Positions 18,072 through 26,360 of a stretch of DNA of 59,793 nucleotides are shown here, piece after piece. Below the pieces are notes generated by a model. It made no database searches, was not told the origin of the DNA, and worked only from the letters and a program-made list of their open reading frames with translations. Position 1 is the first letter of the stretch, and every line of letters starts with the position of its first letter. The stretch comes from an uncultured Nitrosomonadales bacterium (GTDB lineage: Bacteria > Pseudomonadota > Gammaproteobacteria > Burkholderiales > Methylophilaceae): contig CAMLMA010000001.1 in NCBI GenBank assembly GCA_946481065.1, positions 1 to 59,793 on the forward strand, written 5' to 3'. The position numbers were made by a program, and so were the translations under genes.

Positions 18072-19070
18072 TCAGCCAGAGACGCCGGTCGTCATGATGT
18101 TGTTGCTCTCGATCCATTTGCGGATACGCTGTGCATCGCCGATACGGGAATACTTGCCCCAGGAATCGAGCAGTACGATGATCATGGGTTGGCCCGCGAT
18201 CTCTGCCTGCATGACCAGACAGCGGCCGGCTTCATTGATGTAGCCGGTCTTGGACAGGCCGATCACCCAATCGCTGTTGCGCACGAGGATGTTGGTGTTG
18301 ACGAAATTTGCGGGATTACGCAAACCGTGCACCGGCACCTGCATGTTGGTCGATGTGGTGACCTGACGGATCTCCGGGTATTGGTAAGCCGCCCGTACCA
18401 TCTTGACGAGGTCTTCAGCAGTCGAGACGTTCTCGCTGTTAAGGCCGGTCGGGTCGACGAAATGGGTGTTGTTCATGCCGAGCTGGATCGCCTTGATGTT
18501 CATGGCGGCAACAAAGGCAGGCAGCCCTCCGGGGTAGTTCCGTCCCAGCGCGGAAGCGGCACGGTTCTCTGAAGCCATCAGCGCGAGGTGCAGTAGTTCC
18601 GCACGGGTCAGCTGCGTCCCGAGGCGTAAACGCGAACTGGTGCCCTTCAGGGTATCGACATCGCCTTCGGCGATGGTCAGGGTCTCATCCATCGGCAGGC
18701 GCGCATCAAGCATCACCATCGCCGTCATGAGCTTGGTCACCGATGCGATCGGCGTGGCGACTTCGGTGTTCTTGGCATAGACCGTCTCGCCGGTCTCCTG
18801 GTTAACGATCAGTGCCTTGGATGAAGCCAGCTGGAGTGCGCTGTTACTATCGAGGTCGTCGTTGAAAACCTGGCTCTGGCGATTGTAGTTGACGTTCTGC
18901 ACGCGATACTTGCGGTCAGAACGGATGGTGCGGATGATCTTGCGGCTGGTTGCAGCCTTGTGCTTGCTGGCGGTGGAGACACGCTTGTGGGTCTTTTGCG
19001 CGGCTTCGACCACCGTGACAGGGACGATCAAACTCAATGCGATGCACATTGTCATGAATATTCGTAGCAT
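18072..19070 (-). CDS. pbpG: D-alanyl-D-alanine endopeptidase (PBP7 type)
   Basis: A 332-residue periplasmic serine peptidase of the S11 family that cleaves D-Ala-DAP cross-links in peptidoglycan. A signal peptide (MLRIFMTMCIALSL to VVEA, about 22 residues) is followed by a basic linker of about 50 residues. The catalytic motifs are SVTK (Ser110, Lys113), SEN (Ser167-Asn169) and KTG (274-276). The start is set at 19070, 22 codons inside the longest frame, because a purine-rich site precedes it and the signal peptide then sits at the N-terminus. The Lys/Arg-rich linker before the catalytic domain is longer than in the E. coli enzyme. Confidence 0.92.
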   Translation of the reverse strand: MLRIFMTMCIALSLIVPVTVVEAAQKTHKRVSTASKHKAATSRKIIRTIRSDRKYRVQNVNYNRQSQVFNDDLDSNSALQLASSKALIVNQETGETVYAKNTEVATPIASVTKLMTAMVMLDARLPMDETLTIAEGDVDTLKGTSSRLRLGTQLTRAELLHLALMASENRAASALGRNYPGGLPAFVAAMNIKAIQLGMNNTHFVDPTGLNSENVSTAEDLVKMVRAAYQYPEIRQVTTSTNMQVPVHGLRNPANFVNTNILVRNSDWVIGLSKTGYINEAGRCLVMQAEIAGQPMIIVLLDSWGKYSRIGDAQRIRKWIESNNIMTTGVSG

Positions 19071-19235
19071 TGTGGCCCACCCCCGAGAAGCATTCGAGGG
19101 GATATTAGCCAAAATAATTTGATTTGTCATCAACATACGCGCATTACTTTACAAAGTTTCTCAGATTGTCGCCAAAAGTACACAGTCCATATTTATGCGA
19201 GAATAGCATCTGAATCGAACAGGCATCTACCCACT

Positions 19236-19619
19236 ATGGCTATACCGACCGAACTACACTACACCAGCGAACATCTTTGGACCGCACCTGCCGAGGACGG
19301 CACCTGGCTCGCGGGCATCACCGATTATGCGCAGGATCTATTGGGCGACATCGTCTTTGTCGAAGCGCCCGCCATCGGCACGCGACTGGAAGCGGGAAAA
19401 CCTTGCGGCCTGGTCGAATCGGTCAAGACCGGCTCAGACTTGCATGCGCCGCGCGCCGGCGAAGTGGTCGCCATCAACGAGCAATTACAGGGTAATCCCG
19501 AGCAGCTTAATGACAAGCCCTATGCGAGCTGGATCTTCAGGTACCGCCCGAGCGATCCGGCTGATGCCGACGGGCTGCTGGATGCCCGGGCCTATGAGGC
19601 GCTGCTAGGCCAGGCCTGA
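19236..19619 (+). CDS. gcvH: Glycine cleavage H-like lipoyl carrier protein
   Basis: A 127-residue lipoyl-domain protein. The GLVESVKTGSDLHAP motif places the lipoylated lysine at Lys64, and the flanking hybrid-motif residues match GcvH. In the glycine cleavage complex it shuttles the aminomethyl group among the P, T and L proteins. None of those genes is in this window, so this copy is either an unlinked H protein or a stand-alone paralog, for example a lipoyl relay protein. The N-terminus lacks the usual longer VPxDLxYTxxHEW form but keeps a close version (LHYTSEHLW). The ATG at 19236 gives the standard length. Confidence 0.88.
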   Translation: MAIPTELHYTSEHLWTAPAEDGTWLAGITDYAQDLLGDIVFVEAPAIGTRLEAGKPCGLVESVKTGSDLHAPRAGEVVAINEQLQGNPEQLNDKPYASWIFRYRPSDPADADGLLDARAYEALLGQA

Positions 19620-19650
19620 ATAGGACACACACACCCACAGACAAACAAAG

Positions 19651-19680
19651 TGAACGCTGGCGCAACGCCGGTAGTGTTCA
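19651..19680. other. Imperfect hairpin between convergent genes
   Basis: TGAAC (19651-19655) pairs with GTTCA (19676-19680), with an inner GGCG/CGCC stem around CAA. It abuts the stop codon of the downstream minus-strand gene. There is no T-run, so termination here would be weak or Rho-assisted. Confidence 0.25.
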
Positions 19681-20103
19681 TCAGACTTCGTGCAGGGCCG
19701 ATTGCAAGCGTAGGCGCAAGGTCTGCACCAGTTCCGCCTCTAGCCGGGTGTTCAAGGCTTGCTGTGCGGCTTTCAGCTCACCTTTCACCGCTTTTTTCAC
19801 TGCCTCCTCGATCAGTGGCGCCATCTCCGTCATCAGTCGCTCGACGAGTTCAGGCGACAAGGATTGGGCCTCCGCTTCGCTGAGGCGTATCTGGTTCAGC
19901 GCCGGGAAGATGCGCGCCGCCTGCGGCAACAGGTCGGTGCGCGCTTGCAGCGCCGGTATTGTGCCTTCGTAAACCTCCGTCAATAGCGGGATGCCTTCGT
20001 CGAATTGCGGCAGCGGCTTGTCACTTGGCGGATGCTTGGTCAGTGCGTCGATCCGGCTCAATACCTTGGCAAGATCCTGCTGGTTTTGCGGGTCGTCGCT
20101 CAT
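19681..20103 (-). CDS. Conserved hypothetical protein downstream of holC
   Basis: A 140-residue soluble protein without a signal peptide or membrane segment. Its middle has an aromatic-poor loop (EGIPLLTEVYEG), and the C-terminal 70 residues are strongly helical and charged (AEAQSLSPELVERLMTEM, then KAVKGELKAAQQAL), suggesting a coiled coil. It overlaps the holC stop by four bases. In other betaproteobacteria a small uncharacterised protein often sits between holC and valS; here valS does not follow. No function can be assigned. Confidence 0.7.
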   Translation of the reverse strand: MSDDPQNQQDLAKVLSRIDALTKHPPSDKPLPQFDEGIPLLTEVYEGTIPALQARTDLLPQAARIFPALNQIRLSEAEAQSLSPELVERLMTEMAPLIEEAVKKAVKGELKAAQQALNTRLEAELVQTLRLRLQSALHEV

Positions 20104-20546
20104 TGTCCGCCTCCATTCGTCAGATTGGCGCCATTGGCGTCGAAAGCGCGGATCTCGTAGCCGCGATCGCGGTAGAACCGATAGCGTTTACGTGCTTCTG
20201 CCTTGTCTGATTCAGTCTGGCCGACGATCTCGATCAGGCGGCGAAAACGACTGAAGAACGGTGGATGACCGGCCTGCAGGTTGATCAGGATGTCATCATG
20301 CGGCAAAGTCGCGCCGATGCTGTCGATGATGACCGGAGTCGTGTCAGCCAGCGCGTCCTCCGCCGCGCAATGCGGCAAAAAAGAAAGCGCCGGCTGGGTC
20401 CATAGCTGGCGGCCAAGCTGTTCGGAGACTTGGGCATCCGGCGTATACACATGCAGGCGGCGACCCTTGCCCACCGCTCGCGCACTCAGCTCCGCGACTT
20501 TCTGCAGCTTGTCTTCGACGTTGAAAAAGAATTCGACGCGTGTCAT
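20100..20546 (-). CDS. holC: DNA polymerase III chi subunit
   Basis: This 148-residue protein is the chi subunit, which links the clamp loader to single-stranded DNA-binding protein. The N-terminal TRVEFFFNVEDKLQKV and the central region QLWTQPALSFLPHC, followed by TPVIID, are characteristic of HolC. It lies 15 bases downstream of pepA, the usual pepA-holC order in gamma- and betaproteobacteria. No psi subunit gene (holD) is nearby, as expected. Confidence 0.9.
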   Translation of the reverse strand: MTRVEFFFNVEDKLQKVAELSARAVGKGRRLHVYTPDAQVSEQLGRQLWTQPALSFLPHCAAEDALADTTPVIIDSIGATLPHDDILINLQAGHPPFFSRFRRLIEIVGQTESDKAEARKRYRFYRDRGYEIRAFDANGANLTNGGGQ

Positions 20547-20561
20547 GCCCGAGGATGCCGG

Positions 20562-22052
20562 CTATGCGCCAGCACGCTGCACCAGGAATTCGGTCAGTAA
20601 GGGCACTGGTCGTCCTGTCGCCCCTTTTTGCTTGCCCGATTTCCAGGCCGTACCTGCGATATCCAGGTGGGCCCAGTCATATTTCTTGGTGAAACGGGAG
20701 AGGAAACAGGCGGCGGTGATGCTGCCGGCGGCACGACCACCGATGTTGGCCATGTCGGCAAAGTTACTGTCGAGCTGACCCTGGTAGTCGTCCCACATCG
20801 GCATATGCCAGGCACGATCCATGGCCTGCTCTCCGGCCTGCAGCAGCTCACGGGCAAGGCTGTCCCTGTTACTGAACAACCCGCTGGCATGGTGCCCAAG
20901 GGCGATCACGCAGGCACCGGTGAGGGTGGCGATGTCGACGACGGCTTCTGGTTCGAAACGTTCTGCGTAGGTCAGGGCATCACAGAGGATGAGACGGCCT
21001 TCGGCATCCGTGTTGAGCACCTCGATGGTCTGGCCGGACATGCTGGTCAAGACATCGCCCGGGCGGATGGCATTGCCATCAGGCATGTTCTCGCAAGTGG
21101 GGATGATGCCGACCACGTTGAGCGGCAAGTCCATCTCGGCGATCGCCTTGAACGTACCCAGTACACTGGCCGCGCCACACATATCGTATTTCATCTCGTC
21201 CATGTCGGCACCCGGCTTGAGCGAGATGCCGCCGGTATCGAAAGTGATGCCCTTGCCGACAAGCACCACGGGCTTCTGCTGCTTGCTGCCCTTGTGATGC
21301 TGCATGACGATGAGCTTGGGCGGTGTAGTCGCACCCTGTGCCACGCCAAGGAAGGAACCCATACCGAGCTTTTCGATATCCGCCCGCTCCAGCACTTCGA
21401 CCTGCGTACCGTATTGCTTGCCCAGGGCCAGCGCCTGCTCGGCAAGATAGGTGGGGGTACAGTAATTGGGCGGCAGATTGCCGAGATCCTTGGCGAAGCT
21501 GACGCCGGCACCGAGTGCCAGCCCTTGTCTGAGGCCAGCTTCACCGGCCTTGAGTTCGTTGCGCTGTGGTACGTTGATGACCAGGTGTCGGATGCCCTTG
21601 TCGGTATCCGCCGGTTTGCTCTTCATGCGATCGAAACGATAGAACACGTCACTCGCCACTTCTGCATGGTGCGCCACACGCCATTCGATCGAATGCTTCT
21701 TGACGGGGAGCTCGGCGAGGAAACTGGCGACATCGGCTGCACCGGAACTGGCCAGGGACTTGAGGGCTGCCTGCACGGCCTGGCGATATTCGCGTTCGCC
21801 GAATTCACGCTCCTTGCCAAGGCCGACCAGCAGCACACGATCGGTCATGGTGCCGGGCACGCTATGCAACAGCAGGGTGCCGCCCAGCTTGCCCACCATG
21901 TCCCCTCGACGCAAGACGCTGGCGAGGAACCCGGACGAGGCCATATCCACCGCCGCTGCGGCGTAGGATAGCTTGCGGCCTTCGTAAACGCCGACGATGA
22001 CGCAGTCGTTGCGTTGTTTTTCCGGATTACCGTTTTTTATGCTAAATTCCAT
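20562..22052 (-). CDS. pepA: Leucyl aminopeptidase
   Basis: A 496-residue cytosolic M17 dinuclear metallo-aminopeptidase that removes N-terminal residues, especially Leu. The metal- and substrate-binding signature is intact: GKGITFDTGGISLKP, DMCGAASVLG and the hallmark NTDAEGRL. The N-terminal alpha/beta domain occupies about residues 1-170. In E. coli PepA also acts as a DNA-binding protein, but that role cannot be read from this sequence. Transcription likely starts from the promoter at 22083-22110. Confidence 0.95.
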   Translation of the reverse strand: MEFSIKNGNPEKQRNDCVIVGVYEGRKLSYAAAAVDMASSGFLASVLRRGDMVGKLGGTLLLHSVPGTMTDRVLLVGLGKEREFGEREYRQAVQAALKSLASSGAADVASFLAELPVKKHSIEWRVAHHAEVASDVFYRFDRMKSKPADTDKGIRHLVINVPQRNELKAGEAGLRQGLALGAGVSFAKDLGNLPPNYCTPTYLAEQALALGKQYGTQVEVLERADIEKLGMGSFLGVAQGATTPPKLIVMQHHKGSKQQKPVVLVGKGITFDTGGISLKPGADMDEMKYDMCGAASVLGTFKAIAEMDLPLNVVGIIPTCENMPDGNAIRPGDVLTSMSGQTIEVLNTDAEGRLILCDALTYAERFEPEAVVDIATLTGACVIALGHHASGLFSNRDSLARELLQAGEQAMDRAWHMPMWDDYQGQLDSNFADMANIGGRAAGSITAACFLSRFTKKYDWAHLDIAGTAWKSGKQKGATGRPVPLLTEFLVQRAGA

Positions 22053-22082
22053 TCAAATCGCCCTTTCGACTAATCTTGCTGA

Positions 22083-22110
22083 ATTATCCTGCGTTTTCGC
22101 CCCAAGTCAA
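22083..22110 (-). promoter_or_regulatory. Candidate sigma-70 promoter of pepA
   Basis: On the minus strand TTGACT (22110-22105) and GATAAT (22088-22083) are 16 bases apart, each matching five of six consensus bases. They lie about 30 bases upstream of the pepA ATG, inside the region divergent with lptF. Confidence 0.6.
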
Positions 22111-22129
22111 AACTGCCTGACCAGAGCCC

Positions 22130-23215
22130 ATGCTATTTAAGAAATCCCTGCTGCAAGAACTGGTAAGCACCGCCATCGGCGCTTTCCTGATTTTGCTGGG
22201 GATCGTCATCGCACAACGTGTGGCCTACTACATCGGTATTGCCGCCAAAGGCAGTTTGGCGAGCGATGCCATCAACACTTTGTTGGGTTTCAGCATGTTG
22301 AAGTTCCTTCCCATGCTGCTCTCGCTGACATTATTTCTTGCAGTACTGCTGACCCTTTCACGCTGGCATCGCGATAGCGAGATGGTGGTCTGGTTCAGTT
22401 CTGGCCAGGGCATCGCCAGCTGGGTCAAGCCGGTACTCACTTTCGCTGTTCCGGTAGTGGTCGTGATCGCCTTCCTCAGCCTCTTCGTCACCCCATGGGC
22501 GACCCACAAGGGCGCGGATTTCCGCGACCAGCTCAAGAGCCGGGACGAGCTGGCCTCGATCAGCCCTGGCGTGTTCAAGGAATCACGCAACGCCGACCGT
22601 GTCTATTTCGTCGAGAGTTTCGACGAGCTCGGCAATGTGGTGAAGAACATCTTCGTGCAGTCGGTACAGCACCAGAAACTCGGCATCATCGTCGCTGCCC
22701 TCGGGCACCGCGAATCGGCACCCAACGACGACAGTTTCCTTGTGATGCAGAACGGCCGTCGTTATGAAGGCAAACCCAATACGGCCGAATTCTCGACGAC
22801 CGAGTTCGAACGCTACGCGATCCGCATCGAACCAGCCGAGGTCAAGCAGGAGCCGCCCAGCACACAGTCGAAATCGAGCCTGGAGCTGCTGCAGACCCAT
22901 TCCACAGACAGCAATGCCGAGATCCAGTGGCGGTTGGCCATCCCGATCTCCGCATTCGTGCTGGTCCTGCTGGCTATCCCCCTCAGTTTCGTCGATCCGC
23001 GCTCTGGCCGCTCGGCCAACCTGATGATGGCCTTGCTGATCTACGTGATCTACAACAACTTGTTGAGCATCATGCAGGCCTGGCTGGCACAGGGCAAACT
23101 CAGCCCGATGATCGGCCTATGGCCGGTTCACGTGTTCTTCCTCGCACTTACCTTCTACATGTTCTACCGTCGCCTGTTCCTGCTGCCGATGATCCCCAGG
23201 CTCTGGTTCAAATGA
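22130..23215 (+). CDS. lptF: LPS export permease LptF
   Basis: A 361-residue inner-membrane permease of the LptB2FG ABC exporter that extracts lipopolysaccharide from the inner membrane. It has N-terminal helices (about 15-35, 55-75, 100-120), a periplasmic beta-jellyroll (about 130-265) and three C-terminal helices ending at about 355. The start MLFKKSLLQELVSTAIGAFL is typical of LptF. It overlaps lptG by four bases. The partner genes lptC, lptA and lptB lie 29 kb away in this window. Confidence 0.93.
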   Translation: MLFKKSLLQELVSTAIGAFLILLGIVIAQRVAYYIGIAAKGSLASDAINTLLGFSMLKFLPMLLSLTLFLAVLLTLSRWHRDSEMVVWFSSGQGIASWVKPVLTFAVPVVVVIAFLSLFVTPWATHKGADFRDQLKSRDELASISPGVFKESRNADRVYFVESFDELGNVVKNIFVQSVQHQKLGIIVAALGHRESAPNDDSFLVMQNGRRYEGKPNTAEFSTTEFERYAIRIEPAEVKQEPPSTQSKSSLELLQTHSTDSNAEIQWRLAIPISAFVLVLLAIPLSFVDPRSGRSANLMMALLIYVIYNNLLSIMQAWLAQGKLSPMIGLWPVHVFFLALTFYMFYRRLFLLPMIPRLWFK

Positions 23216-24282
23216 AGATCCTGCATCGCTACCTGGCCGAGGAGATCATTTCCAGCATCATGCTCATCATGCTGGCCTTGCTCGCCATGTTCGCGTTCTT
23301 CGACCTGATCCAGGAGCTGGAAAGCATCGGCAAGGGGACCTATGGCATCGGCAAGGTGTTACTGTTCGTCCTGCTCAGCGCGCCCGGGCATGTCTACGAG
23401 GTGGTGCCAGTAGCGGTATTGGTCGGCACCATGTATGCACTGGGCCAGTTGTCACGGCACTCCGAACTGATCGTGTTGCGTGTGAGCGGTATTTCAGTCC
23501 TGCGGATCGCCGCTTCCCTGCTGCGCATCGGCCTGATCTTCACGCTATTGACGTTTGTCGTCGGCGAGCTGGTGACGCCCTACAGCGAGAAGACCGCACA
23601 GCGCATTCGTATCAAAGCGACAGACTCCGTGGTCTCGCAGGACTTCCGCTCCGGGCTCTGGGTCAAGGACGGCAACAGCTTCGTCAATGTCGAGGAAGTG
23701 CTGACCGATGCCAGCCTGCTCAACATCCACATCTACGAGTTCGACCCCAGCTTCCACCTGCGCTCCATCAGCAATGCCCAGACCGGCCGTTTTGACGGCA
23801 AGCACTGGAATCTGGAACAAGTGACGCAGACCCTGTTCGACGATCGCAAGACCCGTACCTACAACTTCCCCCAGGCCAACTGGCAGTCTCTGATCCGACC
23901 GGAGTTGCTCAATGTGCTGCTGGTCGTCCCTGAGAAGATGTCCGCGTGGAACCTGTACTTCTACATCCATCACTTGAGCGCCAACAAGCAAAAGACCTCG
24001 CGCCACGAGATCGCGCTCTGGTCGAAGATGGTCTATCCCCTCGCCTGCCTGGTGATGGTCGTACTCGCGCTGCCGTTCGGCTTCCTGCATCAGCGCTCCG
24101 GCGGCGCCAGCGCCAAGATATTCGCCGGCATCATGCTGGGGATCGTCTACCAGGTCATGAATCGCGTCTTCGTGCACCTGGGGCTGCTTAACGACTGGTC
24201 TGCGCTACTGAGCGCGGTGGTCCCCACACTGCTGTTCCTGGTGGCGGGGGTGTGCATGCTGTTCTGGGTAGAGCGACGCTGA
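23212..24282 (+). CDS. lptG: LPS export permease LptG
   Basis: A 356-residue permease paired with LptF in the LPS exporter. MKILHRYLAEEIISSI begins the first helix; helices also fall at about 55-80 and 100-120, with the periplasmic jellyroll between 125 and 265 and three further helices to the C-terminus. The ATG at 23212 overlaps the lptF stop (ATGA), which fixes the start well inside the longest open frame. The ratio and topology match LptG of other proteobacteria. Confidence 0.94.
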   Translation: MKILHRYLAEEIISSIMLIMLALLAMFAFFDLIQELESIGKGTYGIGKVLLFVLLSAPGHVYEVVPVAVLVGTMYALGQLSRHSELIVLRVSGISVLRIAASLLRIGLIFTLLTFVVGELVTPYSEKTAQRIRIKATDSVVSQDFRSGLWVKDGNSFVNVEEVLTDASLLNIHIYEFDPSFHLRSISNAQTGRFDGKHWNLEQVTQTLFDDRKTRTYNFPQANWQSLIRPELLNVLLVVPEKMSAWNLYFYIHHLSANKQKTSRHEIALWSKMVYPLACLVMVVLALPFGFLHQRSGGASAKIFAGIMLGIVYQVMNRVFVHLGLLNDWSALLSAVVPTLLFLVAGVCMLFWVERR

Positions 24283-24339
24283 CGTCTGGCAGGACTGGCC
24301 GCTGAGAGGTGCCTGCAGGCGTTTGCTAAAAGCGTATTC

Positions 24340-24768
24340 CTACTGGGGGCTGTCGACGCTCCGGACGATGCGCGTGCCGACCAGCCGGTCATGCAGGAAC
24401 AAGCCTTCGCGATCGAACACGGCCCAGACCAGGCCGGCGCCGAAGAACAGCAAGCCGGCAGTGGCGGCAAGGTAACGTAGCGCCGCCTTGCCCGGCGTGA
24501 GCAGCGCCCCGCGGTGATCCACGAGTTTGATGCGCCAGGTCTGCATGGCGAGGGTCTGGCCGCCGTGCGTCCAATAAGCGATGAAATAGATGCCGGCCAC
24601 CAGCCAAAGCAGCGCCTGCAGGACGTAACGCTCCTGGCGTTGCAGGACGCTACCGAATACCAGTGTGAAGAGGAATGTCACGACGAACAGCAGCGCGACC
24701 AGCAACAGGCCATCATAGACCATGCTGGCGAGCCGCCTGAGCAGACCGGAATTGTGGGGGAGTTGCAC
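24340..24768 (-). CDS. RDD-family membrane protein
   Basis: A 142-residue protein with three predicted membrane helices (about 15-42, 52-70, 95-118). The RDD signature is partly kept: an Arg in the first helix region (LLRRLASMVYDGLLL, with Asp) and the QTWRIKLVDHRG motif between helices 2 and 3. Function in the family is unclear; some members transport ions or aid membrane protein maturation. It is convergent with lptG and next to the DUF3106 gene, with no clear operon partner. Confidence 0.82.
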   Translation of the reverse strand: MQLPHNSGLLRRLASMVYDGLLLVALLFVVTFLFTLVFGSVLQRQERYVLQALLWLVAGIYFIAYWTHGGQTLAMQTWRIKLVDHRGALLTPGKAALRYLAATAGLLFFGAGLVWAVFDREGLFLHDRLVGTRIVRSVDSPQ

Positions 24769-24824
24769 TTGGAGTGATGAAAGGGAACGGACGGTAAGAC
24801 GATCGACCGCGCTAAAGTCCGCGC

Positions 24825-25271
24825 TTATTCCGAGTCCGGGTCATCCGGGCCATACATGTCCGGATTCTGCTTGCGCCATTTGGCGCGTTCTTCTGCCGGC
24901 AACTGGCGATATTCCTGCCATTTTTTGCGGAAGGCTTCTTTCTTTTCCGGCGAGAGTGCCTTGAACTCCTGATAACGCTTGCGCGCGTTCTCACGCTCGA
25001 AAGGCGTCATGCGACTCCATTTGTTCAGCCGCTTTTGCACCCGTTCCTGCTGCTCGGGCTTCATCTTCGGGTAATCCCGGGCGATATCCAGCATCCGTTC
25101 GCGCTGCCATGGTCGAAGCGTATCCCATTCGGCTGATAGCGGAGCCAGCACTTGGCGTTGTTCGTCGCTGAGTTGGGTCCAGGTGGGTTTCAAAACCTCG
25201 TCCTGGGCGACCGCGACTCCGGAAAGTAATCCGGAGAGCAGTATCAGAACTCCGACGTACGCTCTAACCAT
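24825..25271 (-). CDS. DUF3106 periplasmic protein
   Basis: A 148-residue secreted protein with a signal peptide of about 22 residues ending VAVA. The mature part consists of repeated short helical units with the pattern L-x-P-x-x-R/K and a trailing aromatic (WDTLRPWQRERM, WSRMTPFERENARKRYQ, FKALSPEKKEAFRKKWQ). This is the DUF3106 layout and loosely recalls CpxP/zinc-resistance stress sensors. Its start overlaps the DUF3619 gene by 28 bases, so it belongs to the ECF sigma factor operon. A role as periplasmic sensor or effector of that operon is inferred. Confidence 0.85.
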   Translation of the reverse strand: MVRAYVGVLILLSGLLSGVAVAQDEVLKPTWTQLSDEQRQVLAPLSAEWDTLRPWQRERMLDIARDYPKMKPEQQERVQKRLNKWSRMTPFERENARKRYQEFKALSPEKKEAFRKKWQEYRQLPAEERAKWRKQNPDMYGPDDPDSE

Positions 25272-25624
25272 TCATCAAACCCTTTATCCAAATATGCCTC
25301 GGGCGGCAGGTCGGAAGCGAGCAGGAAGGCGTCGCCCTGCTCGTAACCGTCCTGACCGACAAATTGCTGTGTCACCACGAATGCCAGCATCACGGCGCCG
25401 CACATCATGGCCGCAGGCATGACCATACGATGGTGCGCGAGATAATCGAGGAACCCTTGCAACAGCCCCGCGTGGCCGGCCAGCATGGGGCCGGTCGCCT
25501 GCGCACGGGCGACCGCCTCGTGGCGTGCCTGTTCCAGGCGCGACACGATCTGGGTGTCGAGCTGTTGCGTGCTGGCGTCCAGCAATGTGACGATGTCTTT
25601 GGCGGTGTCTCGTTCCTGTCTCAT
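25244..25624 (-). CDS. DUF3619 membrane protein, possible anti-sigma factor
   Basis: A 126-residue protein with a cytoplasmic N-terminal half (MRQERDTAKDIVTLLDAS), a single membrane helix near residues 70-90 (MVMPAAMMCGAVMLAFVV) and a short acidic periplasmic end. Size, topology and position behind an ECF sigma factor are those of an anti-sigma factor, although DUF3619 is not formally characterised as one. Its ATG overlaps the sigma factor stop by four bases; a longer in-frame extension inside the sigma gene is rejected for that reason. Confidence 0.82.
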   Translation of the reverse strand: MRQERDTAKDIVTLLDASTQQLDTQIVSRLEQARHEAVARAQATGPMLAGHAGLLQGFLDYLAHHRMVMPAAMMCGAVMLAFVVTQQFVGQDGYEQGDAFLLASDLPPEAYLDKGFDEWLERTSEF

Positions 25625-26211
25625 CGCGCGTCTCCTGATAGTCCGATCCCCTGCTTGCTTAATCCTTCTTTTTCGAGGATGAGCGCCAATGCATGCACGG
25701 CACGCGAGCAATGCGTCTTCACGCTGCCCTCGGAACATCCCATCACGGCGGCGGTCTCGGCGACATCCATTTCCTCCCAGTAACGCAAGACGAAGGCCTC
25801 ACGTTGACGCGTCGGTAATCTTTGCAGCGCTTGCTCGATTATAGCAATGGTCTGCTTGCGCTCAAGCTGCTCCATGGGCTGCGCGGCTTCGTCATCGACT
25901 TCCAGGGTCTCGAGGGGATCGCGTTCGTCGTCATCGTCGTTACCGGCACCGAACGAGGACAGCAGGCTGGTCCACAGATTGCGCACTTTCTGCCTGCGCC
26001 AGTAATCGCGCATCGTGTTCTGCAAGATACGCTGGAAAAGCATGGGATATTCGGCGGCCGGCTTCGCTGCGTATTTTTCGGCCAGTTTGAGCATGGCATC
26101 CTGCACGATATCCAGCGCAGCGTGATCGTCACGCACTGCGTAGACCGTCTGCTTGAACGCACGACGCTCTACTTGCGCGAGAAAATCCGATAGTTCCTTT
26201 GCTGTTGCCAT
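25621..26211 (-). CDS. ECF-type RNA polymerase sigma factor
   Basis: A 196-residue sigma-70 family factor. Region 2 lies at about 10-80 (ALDIVQDAMLKLAEKY; MRDYWRRQKVRN) and region 4 at about 120-180, with the helix-turn-helix VAETAAVMGCSEGSVKTHCSRAV. An acidic Asp-rich linker (about 90-108) separates them. The LQRLPTRQREAFVLRYWEEM segment is typical of ECF factors. It is first in a three-gene unit with DUF3619 and DUF3106. Such trios recur in betaproteobacteria, but the inducing signal is not known. Confidence 0.9.
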   Translation of the reverse strand: MATAKELSDFLAQVERRAFKQTVYAVRDDHAALDIVQDAMLKLAEKYAAKPAAEYPMLFQRILQNTMRDYWRRQKVRNLWTSLLSSFGAGNDDDDERDPLETLEVDDEAAQPMEQLERKQTIAIIEQALQRLPTRQREAFVLRYWEEMDVAETAAVMGCSEGSVKTHCSRAVHALALILEKEGLSKQGIGLSGDAR

Positions 26212-26244
26212 CCTGTGTCTGTCACACCTGCTGCCATGAGTTGA

Positions 26245-26263
26245 AGCCCCGTGAGCACGGGCT
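26245..26263. other. Hairpin in the ECF sigma/PP0621 divergent region
   Basis: AGCCCCGTG (26245-26253) can pair with CACGGGCT (26256-26263) with one bulged C. It lies about 35 bases upstream of the sigma factor start and could form in its leader RNA or mark an operator. No T-run follows on either strand. Confidence 0.25.
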
Positions 26264-26293
26264 GTTCCGCGGAGAGTATAGCAGGTTTGATTT

Positions 26294-26323
26294 TTGTCCC
26301 CGGATTGGCTTTTCGCTTACAAT
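26294..26323 (+). promoter_or_regulatory. Candidate promoter of the PP0621-pilSR unit
   Basis: TTGTCC (26294-26299) and TACAAT (26318-26323) are 18 bases apart, about 37 bases before the ATG at 26361. The -10 is good and the -35 moderate. Confidence 0.45.
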
Positions 26324-26360
26324 CGACGGACTCTCCCCGACTCCACTGCTGGCAGACGAT

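Noticed and set aside
24311..24320. GCCTGCAGGC palindrome after lptG
   Set aside because: Too short for a stable hairpin, no T-run and no second copy nearby; probably chance in GC-rich DNA.
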